Assembly (NCBI RefSeq): GCF_003234815.2
Contig: NZ_CP126279.1
Location: 1,426,001-1,490,000 of the forward strand
DNA: 64,000 nucleotides
DNA from: Curtobacterium sp. MCBD17_035
GTDB lineage: Bacteria > Actinomycetota > Actinomycetes > Actinomycetales > Microbacteriaceae
Direction of reading: 5' to 3'
In this document: piece after piece, positions 10,301 through 18,533 of the stretch
Layout of the letters: every line of letters begins with the position of its first letter
Numbering within the stretch: position 1 is the stretch's first letter
Position numbers and translations under genes: made by a program
The notes under the pieces: generated by a model
What the model saw: only the letters and a program-made list of their open reading frames with translations
What the model was told of the DNA's origin: nothing
The model's database searches: none

Positions 10301-10794
10301 TACTTGTCGAGTTCCGTCTGGTAGTAGGCGGGACCCGTGGTCTCGTCGTCGTGGCTGAACGTCGACGCGTACTGTGCCGGATCGGTGGAGCTGACCACGC
10401 CGGTCGTGGGCATCATCGGCAGGTAGTTGAACCGACACCCGTTGATCGTCGTCTGGCTGAACCCGGTGACCGTGTCGGCGGCCTCCGTGTCGCACCCCGC
10501 GCCACCCGCCGTCTTCATCAACGGACTCTCCTGGACCAGTCCGAACGGAGCGCCGGCGGCCGGGAAGTCGAGGCCCTCGTTCTCGGTGCCGATGAACGGA
10601 TTGACCAACTTCGTCAGATCCGTCCCGGAGCCCGGTACGGCAGCGGGCTCCGCGGCAGCGCTCGCGCTCACTGCCGTCCCCACGGTGGAACCGGCCACGG
10701 CGAGGCCGACGCACAACGCGATCACCCCCAACCGTCCGACGCGACGGTGTCCCCGCTGTGCGTGTCGATCGGAAGCGAGCGTCGTCGAGCGCAT
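7372..10794 (-). CDS. Secreted GH92 alpha-mannosidase with C-terminal accessory domains
   Basis: A 1,140-residue secreted glycosidase. The signal peptide spans about residues 1-47 (Arg-rich start, hydrophobic core GVIALCVGLAVAGSTVG, Ala-rich cleavage region). The GH92 region starts with VNPFIGT (about residue 64). It contains the HEQNASQYQW block near residue 590 and GNDDMGEMSSWY near 695, which match the acid and Ca2+-linked catalytic-base regions of GH92 exo-mannosidases. After about residue 800 a NEW3-like beta domain (NPCBM-associated type) and a further beta-rich domain follow. GH92 enzymes remove terminal alpha-mannose from N-glycans, O-glycans or mannan using Ca2+. The ATG at 10792-10794 is chosen because it gives a proper signal peptide. 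It stands alone, divergent from an MFS exporter. Confidence 0.93.
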   Translation of the reverse strand: MRSTTLASDRHAQRGHRRVGRLGVIALCVGLAVAGSTVGTAVSASAAAEPAAVPGSGTDLTKLVNPFIGTENEGLDFPAAGAPFGLVQESPLMKTAGGAGCDTEAADTVTGFSQTTINGCRFNYLPMMPTTGVVSSTDPAQYASTFSHDDETTGPAYYQTELDKYGVKVALTATARTGWQQYTFPRTSQANVLFNAGAGVTSSEIHVVGNRTVEGWVDDSKKTYFHVELSRPFASYGTWKGTERTSGSRTSAAKGSNGAWATFDTTKNDDPVVAKVGLSFTGLAGARKNLSAETGKLGFDFNAAHRALTADWNTMLHKAAIGGGSHDQQVAYYTALYHSMLDPNLIGDVDGRYVGADEKIHTASDYTPYSNFSLWDTYRTQNQLLEMLVPKVAHDIDMSIIAIAREGGALPRWYLEDQEGNIMTGDPVTPFLVEGWSKGLLTGADAAEAYEYLRANATEVPPAGVRENGRAGVAYYAERGYIPYGLNIEPAADCHGGTSGNCCPTKSNDNDCYYGTSATLEYAAADASLALMAKGLGHAGDAAMFAKRGQSYRNVFDTQTSQFRPRTAADGTWLSPYDPVTSDHAFHEQNASQYQWLVPQDPAGLVGMLGGSAATTGRLDEFFDYDALLTDPTGTARTAWVSDPYDYYDSTAYNPNNEPNLIAPYLYAWTGKPGNTATVVKAQETLFTNTPGGIPGNDDMGEMSSWYVMSSLGLYPTTSGGDFDVITTPQFPNAQVQIGGYGKTQGGMLTISAPGTSMANRYIASATVNGTSWDNAWVDQTDIAHGGHIAYALSTDPTTWATAAEDAPPSIDTVSNPVRQLSADVSPDQAIVEPTAGRPSQQHVDLTLLATAPRNAEVAVTASAPKGWTVSPSRTTLTATSNGLPTQLDDRLRVVAPAGTGPGTYTVALTAKLAGAPAVRKSVSVLVEDGTSCAIRTSTSCAVDLNGVYDNDGVATLASPGQGDFDGTGLSYAADQLPAPGPVTLGGVTYEAPPTSGTSENFVKSTGQAIALPSGEYSSLHIVGASDNGSTGAASATAVVTYTDGSTATVPLELTGWANQSPDFGNSTVLKTPYQLKAGTGKTATGASLYETTVPLQAGKQVRSLSLTDPSVPAWVAPGSGGLDWQRDSDLEIYAMTLQH

Positions 10795-10934
10795 GTGATC
10801 CCCGTCGTGTCCACGCCCGTCGACACCGTCGTCGCGAGCCGGTGGCGACGTTAGACCGGATCTTCTACCCCCGCAAGAGGGGCCTCCGATGTCACACGGG
10901 AATGGACGACGGCACCAGCGCTCTTGAGCACTCC

Positions 10935-12242
10935 ATGACATCGTCGACGGAACGCCGCGGCTGGCTCAGTGTGCTCTCGGTGGCACTCGGCTCGTTCGTG
11001 CTCGTGCTCTCGGAGTTCCTGCCCATCGGACTCCTGCCCGCCATCGCCCGCGGGCTGCACGTCGACATCGGCACCGCAGGACTCATGGTCGTCGCCACCG
11101 GACTCACCGGCGCCGTCGCCGCACCGGTGGTCACCGTCGCCACCTCCCGCGTGGACCGTCGCGTCGTCCTCGTCGCCCTCACGGCCCTCCTGGTCGTGGC
11201 CGACGCGCTCGCCGCGGTCGCGCCGTCGTTCTGGGTGCTGCTCGTGGCGCGGATGCTCCTGGGCGTCGGGATCGGCGGGTTCTGGTCGATCGGCGCCGGG
11301 ATCGCCGGGAGGCTCGTGGCGCCGTCCGCCGTGATCCGCGCGACCTCGTTCATCACGGCCGGCATCTCGGTCGCGACGGTCGTGAGCCTGCCGCTCGGTG
11401 CGTTCGTCTCGTCGCTCGCCAGCTGGCGGCTGGCGTTCGTCATCGGCGGCGGCCTCGGTGTGGTGGCGCTGGGCCTCCAGGTCGCGATGTTGCCGCGGAT
11501 CCCGGCGACCCAGGCCGTCCGGTTCGCGACGCTCGGCGGGCTGCTCCGGATCCCGCGCGCTCGCGTCGGTCTCATCGCCGCGGTGTTCCTGTTCGTCGCG
11601 CAGTTCGCCGCCTACACGTACGTGTCGCCGTACCTGGAACAGATGGTCCGCGTCGACGCGGACACCGTCACGATCGCCCTGCTCGTGTTCGGCATCGCGG
11701 GGATCATCGGGAACTTCGCCGCGGGGTGGACCCTGAGCCGCAGCGTGATCGGCACCATCGGCGTGGCGAAGGCCGTGCTCGCCGCCTCGGTCGTCCTGCT
11801 GCCGCTCGCGGCACAATCGGTCGTCGCGGTGTTCGTCCTGCTCGCGGTCTGGGGCTTCGTGTGGGGTGCGCTGCCGCTCGGGACGCAGACCTGGATGTCG
11901 AACGCGTCGCCCGGCTCGTCCGAGAGCGGTCTGGCGCTGTTCGTCACGACCATCCAGCTCGCCATCGCCGGCGGGTCCGTGCTCGGCGGCGCGGCCGTCA
12001 CGTCGTTCGGGCTCGCGACCGACTTCTGGTTCTCGGGCGCCGTCGCGGTGGTCGGCGCCGTCGTGCTCGTCTGGCTCGGGCAGCGCCGACCGTCGAGTCC
12101 GGCCATGACCGGGGGAACGGCGACGACCGCGGGGTCGGCGACGACCGCGGGACCCGCGACGACCGCGGAACCGGCGACGACCGCCGCGATCCGCCTCCCG
12201 GGTGCCGGCGACCCGGACCCGGTGTGCACGCCGGCTCCCTGA
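10935..12242 (+). CDS. MFS transporter, DHA1 (AraJ/YdhP-like) efflux family
   Basis: A twelve-helix major facilitator transporter of 435 residues. The N-terminus matches the AraJ/YdhP group (GSFVLVLSEFLPIGLLPAIA), and the loop after helix 2 has the short basic stretch SRVDRRVV. Members export sugars, drugs or purines; no substrate can be assigned. The ATG at 10935 is preferred because it starts right before the conserved N-terminus; an in-frame ATG at 10902 would add 11 residues. The last 40 residues form a Thr/Ala-rich tail built from an 18 bp tandem repeat, unlike the rest of the protein. Divergent from the GH92 gene, with no obvious operator. Confidence 0.88.
   Translation: MTSSTERRGWLSVLSVALGSFVLVLSEFLPIGLLPAIARGLHVDIGTAGLMVVATGLTGAVAAPVVTVATSRVDRRVVLVALTALLVVADALAAVAPSFWVLLVARMLLGVGIGGFWSIGAGIAGRLVAPSAVIRATSFITAGISVATVVSLPLGAFVSSLASWRLAFVIGGGLGVVALGLQVAMLPRIPATQAVRFATLGGLLRIPRARVGLIAAVFLFVAQFAAYTYVSPYLEQMVRVDADTVTIALLVFGIAGIIGNFAAGWTLSRSVIGTIGVAKAVLAASVVLLPLAAQSVVAVFVLLAVWGFVWGALPLGTQTWMSNASPGSSESGLALFVTTIQLAIAGGSVLGGAAVTSFGLATDFWFSGAVAVVGAVVLVWLGQRRPSSPAMTGGTATTAGSATTAGPATTAEPATTAAIRLPGAGDPDPVCTPAP
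12120..12185 (+). repeat. 18 bp tandem repeat inside the MFS gene
   Basis: Three full units (12120-12137, 12138-12155, 12156-12173) and a partial fourth (12174-12185) share the core GCGACGACCGCG. They encode ATTAGS, ATTAGP, ATTAEP and ATTA. The array is in frame, so copy-number changes would only lengthen or shorten the cytoplasmic tail. Confidence 0.9.
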
Positions 12243-12293
12243 CGAGCGGACGATGCTGGCCGAGCGGTGCCCGCGTGCACTAGCTTCTGCCGC

Positions 12294-12758
12294 ATGCGCA
12301 CGGTCACGAGTGGTCTCTTCACGTCCGTGGACGGCGTCGTCCAGGACCCGTTCCGGTTCCAGTACGACTCGTTCGACGACGAACTCGGTGCCGGGATGGG
12401 CCGGTTCATCAACCCGATCGAGAAGCTCGTCGTCTCGCGCACCCTCGGACCGGATCTGGCGTGGGAGCACAGCACCCTCGTCGAGGGCGACCTGCTCGAC
12501 GTCGTCCGCGAGCTCCGCGCGGGGGACGGCGGGGACGTCGCGGTCTGCGGCAGCATCTCGGTCGTCCGTCAGCTCGTGTTCGCGGGCCTGCTCGACGAAC
12601 TCCAACTCATGATCCACCCCGCCGTCGCGGGCGCCGGACGCCGCCTGTTCGAACCCACCGACCCCCCGCTCCGCCTGCGGCTGCTCCGGAGCGAGGTCAC
12701 GAGCAAGGGCAACGTGCTGAACACGTACGGTCCGTTCGAGGCGGTGGTGGCGCCGTGA
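12294..12758 (+). CDS. Dihydrofolate-reductase-fold (RibD C-terminal-like) protein, internally shortened
   Basis: Resembles the YwjB/YyaP-type DHFR-fold proteins, putative NADPH-dependent reductases. It starts MRTVTSGLFTSVDGVVQDP, continues FDDELGAGMG, then jumps to RFINPIEKLVVSRTL, and ends with the CGSISVVRQLVFAGLLDEL...HPAVAGAGRRLF blocks. At 154 residues it is about 25-35 shorter than usual. The missing part is the segment that normally holds LLGR.TYE..., between the two blocks named above, so an in-frame internal deletion is likely. Activity is doubtful. The start is ATG at 12294; the alternative at 12267 adds nine unconserved residues. Its stop overlaps the GTG of the PHP gene (GTGA). 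Confidence 0.82.
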   Translation: MRTVTSGLFTSVDGVVQDPFRFQYDSFDDELGAGMGRFINPIEKLVVSRTLGPDLAWEHSTLVEGDLLDVVRELRAGDGGDVAVCGSISVVRQLVFAGLLDELQLMIHPAVAGAGRRLFEPTDPPLRLRLLRSEVTSKGNVLNTYGPFEAVVAP

Positions 12759-13603
12759 GGCTCCCCGGGGACGGGCACGTCCACAGCGAGTGGTCCTGGG
12801 ACAGCGGATCGGACCCGGCGTCGCCGGGGCGGATGGTGCGCACCTGCGAGCAGGCGGTCCGGGTCGGGCTCCCGGCCATCGTGTTCACCGAACACCTCGA
12901 CCTCGAGGACACGTGGCGCGTCGACGACGGCGACATGGGACCGTACGCCGGGGCGCTCGTCGGCGACGACGGCATCGTCCACCTGCCGTCGTTCGACCTC
13001 GACGGGTACCTCGAGTCGATCGACCGGTGCCGATCCGCGTTCCCCGGACTGCGGATCCTCACCGGCGTCGAGTTCGGCCAGCCGCACCTCTGGGGGGAGG
13101 CGGCTGCCACGGTCCTCGACACCGGCGCGATCGATCGCGTGAACGGGTCGCTGCACATGCTCCCCTTCGGCGACGACCGCACCGAACCGACGACGCTGTA
13201 CCACCACCGACCCGCGGACGAGGTCATATGGGCGTACCTCGAGGAGGTCCCCCGCATGGTCGCGGGGTCCGACGCCTTCGCCGTGTTCACGCACATCGAC
13301 TACGCGGTGCGCGCCTGGCCGACCGCGACGGCGGGACCGTTCGACCCCCGACGCTTCGAGGAGGGCTTCCGCGCCGCGATGCGCGCCATCGCCGAGTCGG
13401 GTCGGGCCCTCGAGATGAACACCCGACGGCTCTGGTCGTGGGTGCCGCAGTGGTGGAGCGAGGAGGGCGGCCGTGCGGTGACGTTCGGCAGCGACGCACA
13501 CGTCCCCGAGGCGGTCGCCGCGCACTTCCCCGAGGCCGTGCTCATGGTGGAGTCGTTCGGTTTCCGTGCCGGATCGCGGCCCGAGGACCCCTGGACGCGC
13601 TGA
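12755..13603 (+). CDS. PHP-domain phosphoesterase, histidinol-phosphatase-like
   Basis: A 282-residue metal-dependent phosphoesterase of the PHP superfamily. Metal ligands are visible in order: DGHVHSEWSWD (H-x-H), FTEHLD, GVEFGQPH, FTHIDYA and GSDAHVPE (D-x-H near the C-terminus). This is the HisK/HisJ-like pattern. No other his genes are nearby, so the substrate may be another small phosphate ester. The GTG at 12755 overlaps the previous stop by four bases, implying translational coupling with the DHFR-fold gene. The frame is open further upstream inside that gene, but homology begins at this GTG. Confidence 0.85.
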   Translation: MRLPGDGHVHSEWSWDSGSDPASPGRMVRTCEQAVRVGLPAIVFTEHLDLEDTWRVDDGDMGPYAGALVGDDGIVHLPSFDLDGYLESIDRCRSAFPGLRILTGVEFGQPHLWGEAAATVLDTGAIDRVNGSLHMLPFGDDRTEPTTLYHHRPADEVIWAYLEEVPRMVAGSDAFAVFTHIDYAVRAWPTATAGPFDPRRFEEGFRAAMRAIAESGRALEMNTRRLWSWVPQWWSEEGGRAVTFGSDAHVPEAVAAHFPEAVLMVESFGFRAGSRPEDPWTR

Positions 13604-13655
13604 CGCGTCGCGCCAGCATGCACCGGCAGCGCCCCATGGCGTCCGCTGACCCCGG

Positions 13656-14678
13656 TCACCGCGAACGCGAGAACGCCGCGTCGAACGCGGCGTCCGGCGG
13701 CGCGATCCGCCCGAGTGCCCGGACGAACGCGAGCGCCTCGGGCCCCCCGACGAGCCGGTCCATGCCCGCGTCCTCCCACTCGACGCTCGTCGGGCCGTCG
13801 TACCCGATCGCGTTGAGCACCCGGAAGACCCGCTCCCACGGCACGTCCCCGTGCCCGGCGGTCACGAAGTCCCAACCGCGACGTGGATCGCCCCACGGCA
13901 GGTGCGACGCCAACCGACCGTTGCGTCCGTCGAGTTGCTTGACCGACTCCTTGCAGTGCACGTGGTACACCCGGTCGGCGAAGTCGAGCAGGAACGCGGC
14001 CGGGTCCAGGTCCTGCCACACGAAGTGCGACGGGTCGAAGTTGAAGCCGAACGCGGGCCGGTCGGCGAACACCTCGAGCGTCCGCTTCGCGGTCCAGTAG
14101 TCGTACGCGATCTCCGACGGGTGGACCTCGAGCGCGAACCGCACCCCGACCTCCTCGAACACGTCGAGGATGGGCGCGAACCGGTCGTGGAAGTCCTGGT
14201 ACCCGGCGTCGACCATCCCCGGGGGCACCGGCGGGAACCCCGCCACGGTCTTCCAGATCGCCGACCCGGAGAACCCGGTCACGGTGTGGGCACCGAGTGC
14301 CGCGGCCGCCCGTGCGGTGTCCTGCATCTCGCGAGCAGCCCGCTGGCGGACGCCCTCGGGGTCACCGTCGCCCCAGACGTGCGGCGGCAGGATGTCCTCG
14401 TGCCGCGCGTCGATCGGGTCGTCGCACACGGCCTGCCCGACCAGGTGGTTGGCGATCGCCCGGACCTCGAGCCCGTTCCGCTCGAGCACGGCCTTCCGCT
14501 CGGCGACGTACTCCGGGTCGGACGCGGCGCGGCGGACGTCGAGGTGGTCCCCCCAGCAGGCGATCTCCAGACCGTCGAACCCCCACTCGCCGGCCAGGCG
14601 CGCCACCTCCTCGAACGGCAGGTCGGCCCACTGACCGGTGAACAGCGTGACCGGGCGGGTGCCGGCTGCGGCGCTCAC
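13656..14678 (-). CDS. Sugar phosphate isomerase/epimerase (AP endonuclease-2 TIM barrel)
   Basis: A 340-residue xylose-isomerase-like TIM barrel, last gene of the leftward ThuA operon. The metal-binding set of the family is visible: [27 protein letters not shown] and SVEWED, giving Glu, Asp/His, His and Glu ligands for a divalent metal. Such proteins isomerise or epimerise free or keto sugars (IolE, IolI, 3-keto-sugar enzymes). The GTG at 14676-14678 overlaps the stop of the upstream oxidoreductase by four bases. Cytoplasmic, and probably acts on the product of the Gfo/Idh dehydrogenases encoded beside it. Confidence 0.9.
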   Translation of the reverse strand: MSAAAGTRPVTLFTGQWADLPFEEVARLAGEWGFDGLEIACWGDHLDVRRAASDPEYVAERKAVLERNGLEVRAIANHLVGQAVCDDPIDARHEDILPPHVWGDGDPEGVRQRAAREMQDTARAAAALGAHTVTGFSGSAIWKTVAGFPPVPPGMVDAGYQDFHDRFAPILDVFEEVGVRFALEVHPSEIAYDYWTAKRTLEVFADRPAFGFNFDPSHFVWQDLDPAAFLLDFADRVYHVHCKESVKQLDGRNGRLASHLPWGDPRRGWDFVTAGHGDVPWERVFRVLNAIGYDGPTSVEWEDAGMDRLVGGPEALAFVRALGRIAPPDAAFDAAFSRSR

Positions 14679-15817
14679 GAGGCGACCTCCGCCGCGGGCG
14701 CGGCCAGGGCCTCCCGGACGGACGGCCACGACCGGAGCCGTTCGCGCACGTCGTCCCGCTGTTCGTCGGCGATCGCGGTGGTGAGCGCGCGGCCGAGCAC
14801 GTCGTCGATGCGGACCGGGAGGCCCGTGGCGGCCGACTCGACGGCCGCCTCGACCATGGCGAGGCTGACGACGTTCTCGTGCACCTCGCCCTGCGGACGG
14901 CGTCGGGTCCGCAGCGCGGTGACGAACTCCGCGAGCGACCCGGCGATCTCCGGTGGGGTGCTCGTCGGCGGGTCGACGACGAGTGGCGACCCGTCGGCCC
15001 GCTCGGCCGAGGGCGCCGCGTCGCCGTCCCAGAGCGCGGTGCCCCCGGCGGCACTCACCCGCCAGTCGCCGTTCCAGGACGTCTCGGCGCCGGCGGCACA
15101 CCAGCTGCCCGAGTAGACGAACCGCACGCCGTCCTCGAACGAGAACACGGCGCTCGCCGCGGCATCGCCCCGGTACCAGCTCCACGAGGGGTTGAACGCC
15201 TCGCAGTACACCGACACGGGATCGCGTCCGAGCAGGGCGCGGACCGCGTCGAAGGGGTGGATCGCCATGTCGAGGAGCAGCGGGTGGTCCATCACGTCGC
15301 GGAACCCCCCGAAGTGCGGGGCCTTCGCGAAGGTGTGGGTCACGACGCCGACGTCGCCGAGCTCGGCGGTGAGGGCACGGAGGTGCGTCAGGTGGTCGTT
15401 GTACCGGCGGGACTGACTCACCATGAACAGCTCGCCCGTGCACTCGGCGGCCGCGGCGAGCGACAGGCCCTCGGCGACCGAGGCGGCCACGGGCTTCTCA
15501 CCGAGCACCGGCAGACCGAGGAACAGCGCCTCGGTGGTGACCGGATGGTGGGCGCGGGGGATCGTGACGTCGAGGACCGCGTCGGGACGGACCTCCCGGA
15601 CCATGTCGGCGAGCACGGCACCCGTCGGCACCGTCCCGCCGCCGGCGGCGGCGACGAGCTCGGCACCGGCGCGCGCGGTCTCCGGGACGAGGTCGACGAT
15701 GCCGACGAGCTCGACGTCGGCACTGGCCACGACGTTCCGGAGCCACGCCTGCCCCATGCCGCCCGCGCCGACCTGCAGGATGCGGACCGGGCGGTCCGCG
15801 TCGATGGTCTCGGTCAT
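14675..15817 (-). CDS. Gfo/Idh/MocA family NAD(P)-dependent oxidoreductase (second of operon)
   Basis: A 380-residue sugar or cyclitol dehydrogenase. The N-terminal Rossmann fold carries VGAGGMGQ (about residues 15-22). The EKP dinucleotide-binding motif appears in [10 protein letters not shown]. The catalytic region contains [11 protein letters not shown], whose histidine matches the usual catalytic position. The family oxidises C-H(OH) groups of sugars with NAD(P)+. The ATG at 15815-15817 overlaps the ThuA stop (ATGA). The substrate is unknown; pairing with ThuA and an isomerase suggests oxidation of a disaccharide or sugar acid. Confidence 0.92.
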   Translation of the reverse strand: MTETIDADRPVRILQVGAGGMGQAWLRNVVASADVELVGIVDLVPETARAGAELVAAAGGGTVPTGAVLADMVREVRPDAVLDVTIPRAHHPVTTEALFLGLPVLGEKPVAASVAEGLSLAAAAECTGELFMVSQSRRYNDHLTHLRALTAELGDVGVVTHTFAKAPHFGGFRDVMDHPLLLDMAIHPFDAVRALLGRDPVSVYCEAFNPSWSWYRGDAAASAVFSFEDGVRFVYSGSWCAAGAETSWNGDWRVSAAGGTALWDGDAAPSAERADGSPLVVDPPTSTPPEIAGSLAEFVTALRTRRRPQGEVHENVVSLAMVEAAVESAATGLPVRIDDVLGRALTTAIADEQRDDVRERLRSWPSVREALAAPAAEVAS

Positions 15818-16590
15818 GCCTCGATCGCTCCCTGGTAGCTCTTGCCGTTGAAGAAGTCGTCCGTGTCGTACCGGAGCAGGGTCGGCGTCGCGCGCTCGCG
15901 CTCCGGACGGGCCCACTCGACCGCGTTCGCGATCACGTGGGTCACGTCGGGCTGGTGGTAGACGGGGAAGTCCTGGTCCCCGGGGCTGAAGTAGAACACC
16001 TTGCCGAAGCCCCGGCGGTACGTCATGCCGCTCCGGAACACCTCACCGCCGCTGAACCCGCTGATGAACACGAGCTCGTCCGGCGTGGGGACGTCGAAGT
16101 ACTCGCCGTACATCTCCTGCTCGGGGATGACGATCGGGTTCGGGATGCCGCGGGTGATCGGGTGCTGCGGATTCACCGTCCAGACGAGCTCGCGGTCGTG
16201 CTCGCTGCGCCACCGGAGCGTGCAGGTGGTGCCCATGAGCTTGCCGAAGATCTTGGACCAGTGGCCGGAGTGCAGCACGATGAGGCCCATCCCGGCGAGG
16301 ACGTGCCGGTGCACGCGGTCCACCACCTCGTCGTCGACCTCGGCGTGTGCGGCGTGGCCCCACCAGGTGAGCACGTCGGTCTGCTCGAGGACCTCCTCGG
16401 TCAGGCCGTGCTCGGGCTCGTCGAACACGTGCGTCGTCACCGACGCGGCGTCGCCGAGCCAGTTCGTGATGCCGGCGGCGATCGCGCCGTGCATGCCGTC
16501 CGGGTAGCGGTCGGCGACGTGCTGCTCGACCTGTTCGTGGCGGTTCTCGCCCCAGACGACGACGCGGATGGGGGTGGTGGTGTCGGTCAC
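15814..16590 (-). CDS. thuA: ThuA-like domain protein
   Basis: A 258-residue ThuA-family protein with a class I glutamine amidotransferase-like fold. Recognisable segments are [11 protein letters not shown] near the N-terminus, [14 protein letters not shown], the block [19 protein letters not shown], and the closing [17 protein letters not shown]. ThuA was named from trehalose/sucrose utilisation in rhizobia, where it acts with the Gfo/Idh protein ThuB in 3-keto-disaccharide metabolism. The same pairing occurs here. The GTG at 16588-16590 follows a GGAG ribosome site. Symbol given on family resemblance; trehalose specificity is not implied. Confidence 0.9.
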   Translation of the reverse strand: MTDTTTPIRVVVWGENRHEQVEQHVADRYPDGMHGAIAAGITNWLGDAASVTTHVFDEPEHGLTEEVLEQTDVLTWWGHAAHAEVDDEVVDRVHRHVLAGMGLIVLHSGHWSKIFGKLMGTTCTLRWRSEHDRELVWTVNPQHPITRGIPNPIVIPEQEMYGEYFDVPTPDELVFISGFSGGEVFRSGMTYRRGFGKVFYFSPGDQDFPVYHQPDVTHVIANAVEWARPERERATPTLLRYDTDDFFNGKSYQGAIEA

Positions 16591-16636
16591 GGTTGCTCCG
16601 TTGCTCGTGGTGGTGTGGTGTCGTGGTGCGTTGCGG

Positions 16637-17554
16637 TCACTTGACCGCACCGCCGGTGGCGCCCGCCGCGATGAACCGCTGCGCGATGACGAGCAGGATG
16701 ATCGCGGGCAGGGAGGCCAGGACCGCGGTCGCCATGACCGTGCTCCAGTCGGCGGTGTACGTGCCGATGTACTGGTAGATGCCGAGGGTGATCGGCCGGA
16801 TCTTCTGGGTGGTCGTCAGCGTCAGGGCGAACAGGAAGTCGCTCCACGTGAACAGGAAGGTGAACAGCGCCGCGGTGACGAGCGCGTTCACGCTGATGGG
16901 CAGCACGACCGCGGTGAACGCCCGGACGTTGCCGGCGCCGTCGATCTTCGCCGCCTCGATGATCGACGTCGGGATCCCGGCCATGAACGCGCGCATGACG
17001 ATGATCGCGAACGGGATCCCCGCGGTCGAGTCCGCGAGCACCAGGCCGAGCACCGAGTTGAGGAGCCCGAGCTGGTTGTAGGCGGTGTAGAGGGCGTTCG
17101 CGACGACGATCCCGGGGATCATCTGCGCGATGAGGATCCCGAAGAGGATCGTGTCCGCGCCCCGGATCCGGAGCTGCGCCAGCGCGTACGAGGCCGGGGC
17201 GGCGATGAGCAGGCTGAGGACGACGCTCCCCGCCGCGATGAGCAGGCTCGTCACGAGGTTCCCGCCCTGGTCGGCGAGCGCGTGCGCGTACCCGGAGAAC
17301 TGAGCGTGGAACGGGAACCACGCGGCGTCGATCGCGGGTCCGGCGGGCTGGAGCGAGATGTTGAGCATCCAGTAGACCGGGAACAACATGACGCACAGGA
17401 TCAGGATCCCGATGACGGTCAGGATCCACTTCCGGGAGGCCCGGCGCGGCCGCCCCGCCTCGGCGGCGGTCCGGCGGGTGGTCGCCCCTCTGACGGCCCG
17501 CGAGCGGGTCGGGGCGGTGAGCACCTGGTCCGGTGCCACGACGTGGTCACTCAT
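16637..17554 (-). CDS. Carbohydrate ABC transporter permease, MalG type
   Basis: A 305-residue inner-membrane subunit of a CUT1 sugar importer with six helices, the first at about residues 42-62. The EAA loop that contacts the ATPase reads [11 protein letters not shown]. The start is ATG at 17552-17554, within the last codons of the MalF-type partner (8 bp overlap), showing tight coupling. The N-terminal 40 residues are basic and disordered-looking. Cognate genes are the MalF-type permease and the binding protein directly upstream; no ATPase is encoded nearby. Confidence 0.93.
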   Translation of the reverse strand: MSDHVVAPDQVLTAPTRSRAVRGATTRRTAAEAGRPRRASRKWILTVIGILILCVMLFPVYWMLNISLQPAGPAIDAAWFPFHAQFSGYAHALADQGGNLVTSLLIAAGSVVLSLLIAAPASYALAQLRIRGADTILFGILIAQMIPGIVVANALYTAYNQLGLLNSVLGLVLADSTAGIPFAIIVMRAFMAGIPTSIIEAAKIDGAGNVRAFTAVVLPISVNALVTAALFTFLFTWSDFLFALTLTTTQKIRPITLGIYQYIGTYTADWSTVMATAVLASLPAIILLVIAQRFIAAGATGGAVK

Positions 17555-18533
17555 CGATCGCCCTCCTCGTGGCGCGCAGGTAGACGACCGCGAACACCGC
17601 CGAGATGACGATGAGGATGTCGCTGAGCGCTGCGCCCTTGCCGAAGCTGAACTGCTGGAACGACAGCTGGTACGACTGGGTGGCGATCGTCTGGGTGGAG
17701 TTGGCCGGGCCGCCGTTCGTGAGCCCGAGGATGATGTCGAGCACCTTGATCGTGTACACGACGCCGAGCACGAGCACGACGCTGACGACCGGACGGAGCA
17801 TCGGCCAGGTGATGTGCCGGAACGCCTTCCAGCCCGTGGCACCGTCGAGGGAGCCGGCTTCGTACAGCTCCTCGGGGATGTCCTGGAGACCGCTGTACAG
17901 GATCGTCGTGTTGAACGGGATCCCGATCCAGATGTTCACGCCGATCACCGTGAGCAGCGCGATGGACGTGCTCGTCAACCAGGGGACCGGCCCCGCGACG
18001 ACGTGCAGGCCCTGCAACACCTGGTTGAGCACGCCGCTGTCCTGGTCGAGGATCCACTTCCACACCGCGCTCGAGACGATGAGGGGCAGGAGCCACGGCA
18101 GGAGCAGGAGCGACCGGAGCAGACCGTTCAGCGGGAACGACCGCTTGAAGAACAGCGCGATGAGGAGCCCGAGCACGAACTGACCGACGATGGAGATCAC
18201 CGTGAACAGGGCGGTGTTGAGCAGCGCGGTGCCGAAGTAGTGCGCGCTGATGACGCTCACGTAGTTGCGGAGCCCGATGAACGGGGCGCTCCCGGTGAAG
18301 AACGTCGTCGTCGTGTAGTCCTGGAAGCTCATGACGATGTTCTTGACCACGGGGTAGCCGAAGAACAACAGCATGTAGACCACGGCGGGTGCGAGGAACA
18401 GCAGCCGGAACACCCGTTCGCGGCGGAGGCTCCCGGCGCCGCGCCGGGGCCCCGGGGCGGGGCGACGGTCCCGCTCGGAGCCGCCCCCCGTCCCCGTCGC
18501 CCGGCTCCGCACGCCGGCGGTGTCGACCGTCAT
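17547..18533 (-). CDS. Carbohydrate ABC transporter permease, MalF type
   Basis: A 328-residue CUT1 permease with six helices; the first spans about residues 46-66 (LLFLAPAVVYMLLFFGYPVV). The EAA loop is ELYEAGSLDGA. The basic N-terminal extension of 40 residues is poorly conserved in this family. Its ATG (18531-18533) shares one base with the stop codon of the substrate-binding protein, so the three transporter genes are translationally coupled. It forms the membrane channel with the MalG-type protein. Confidence 0.93.
   Translation of the reverse strand: MTVDTAGVRSRATGTGGGSERDRRPAPGPRRGAGSLRRERVFRLLFLAPAVVYMLLFFGYPVVKNIVMSFQDYTTTTFFTGSAPFIGLRNYVSVISAHYFGTALLNTALFTVISIVGQFVLGLLIALFFKRSFPLNGLLRSLLLLPWLLPLIVSSAVWKWILDQDSGVLNQVLQGLHVVAGPVPWLTSTSIALLTVIGVNIWIGIPFNTTILYSGLQDIPEELYEAGSLDGATGWKAFRHITWPMLRPVVSVVLVLGVVYTIKVLDIILGLTNGGPANSTQTIATQSYQLSFQQFSFGKGAALSDILIVISAVFAVVYLRATRRAIDE

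Noticed and set aside
10795-10934. Operator between the GH92 gene and the MFS gene
   Set aside because: Only a short CCCC/GGGG hairpin near 10870 was found, weaker than the other sites and without a partner regulator.
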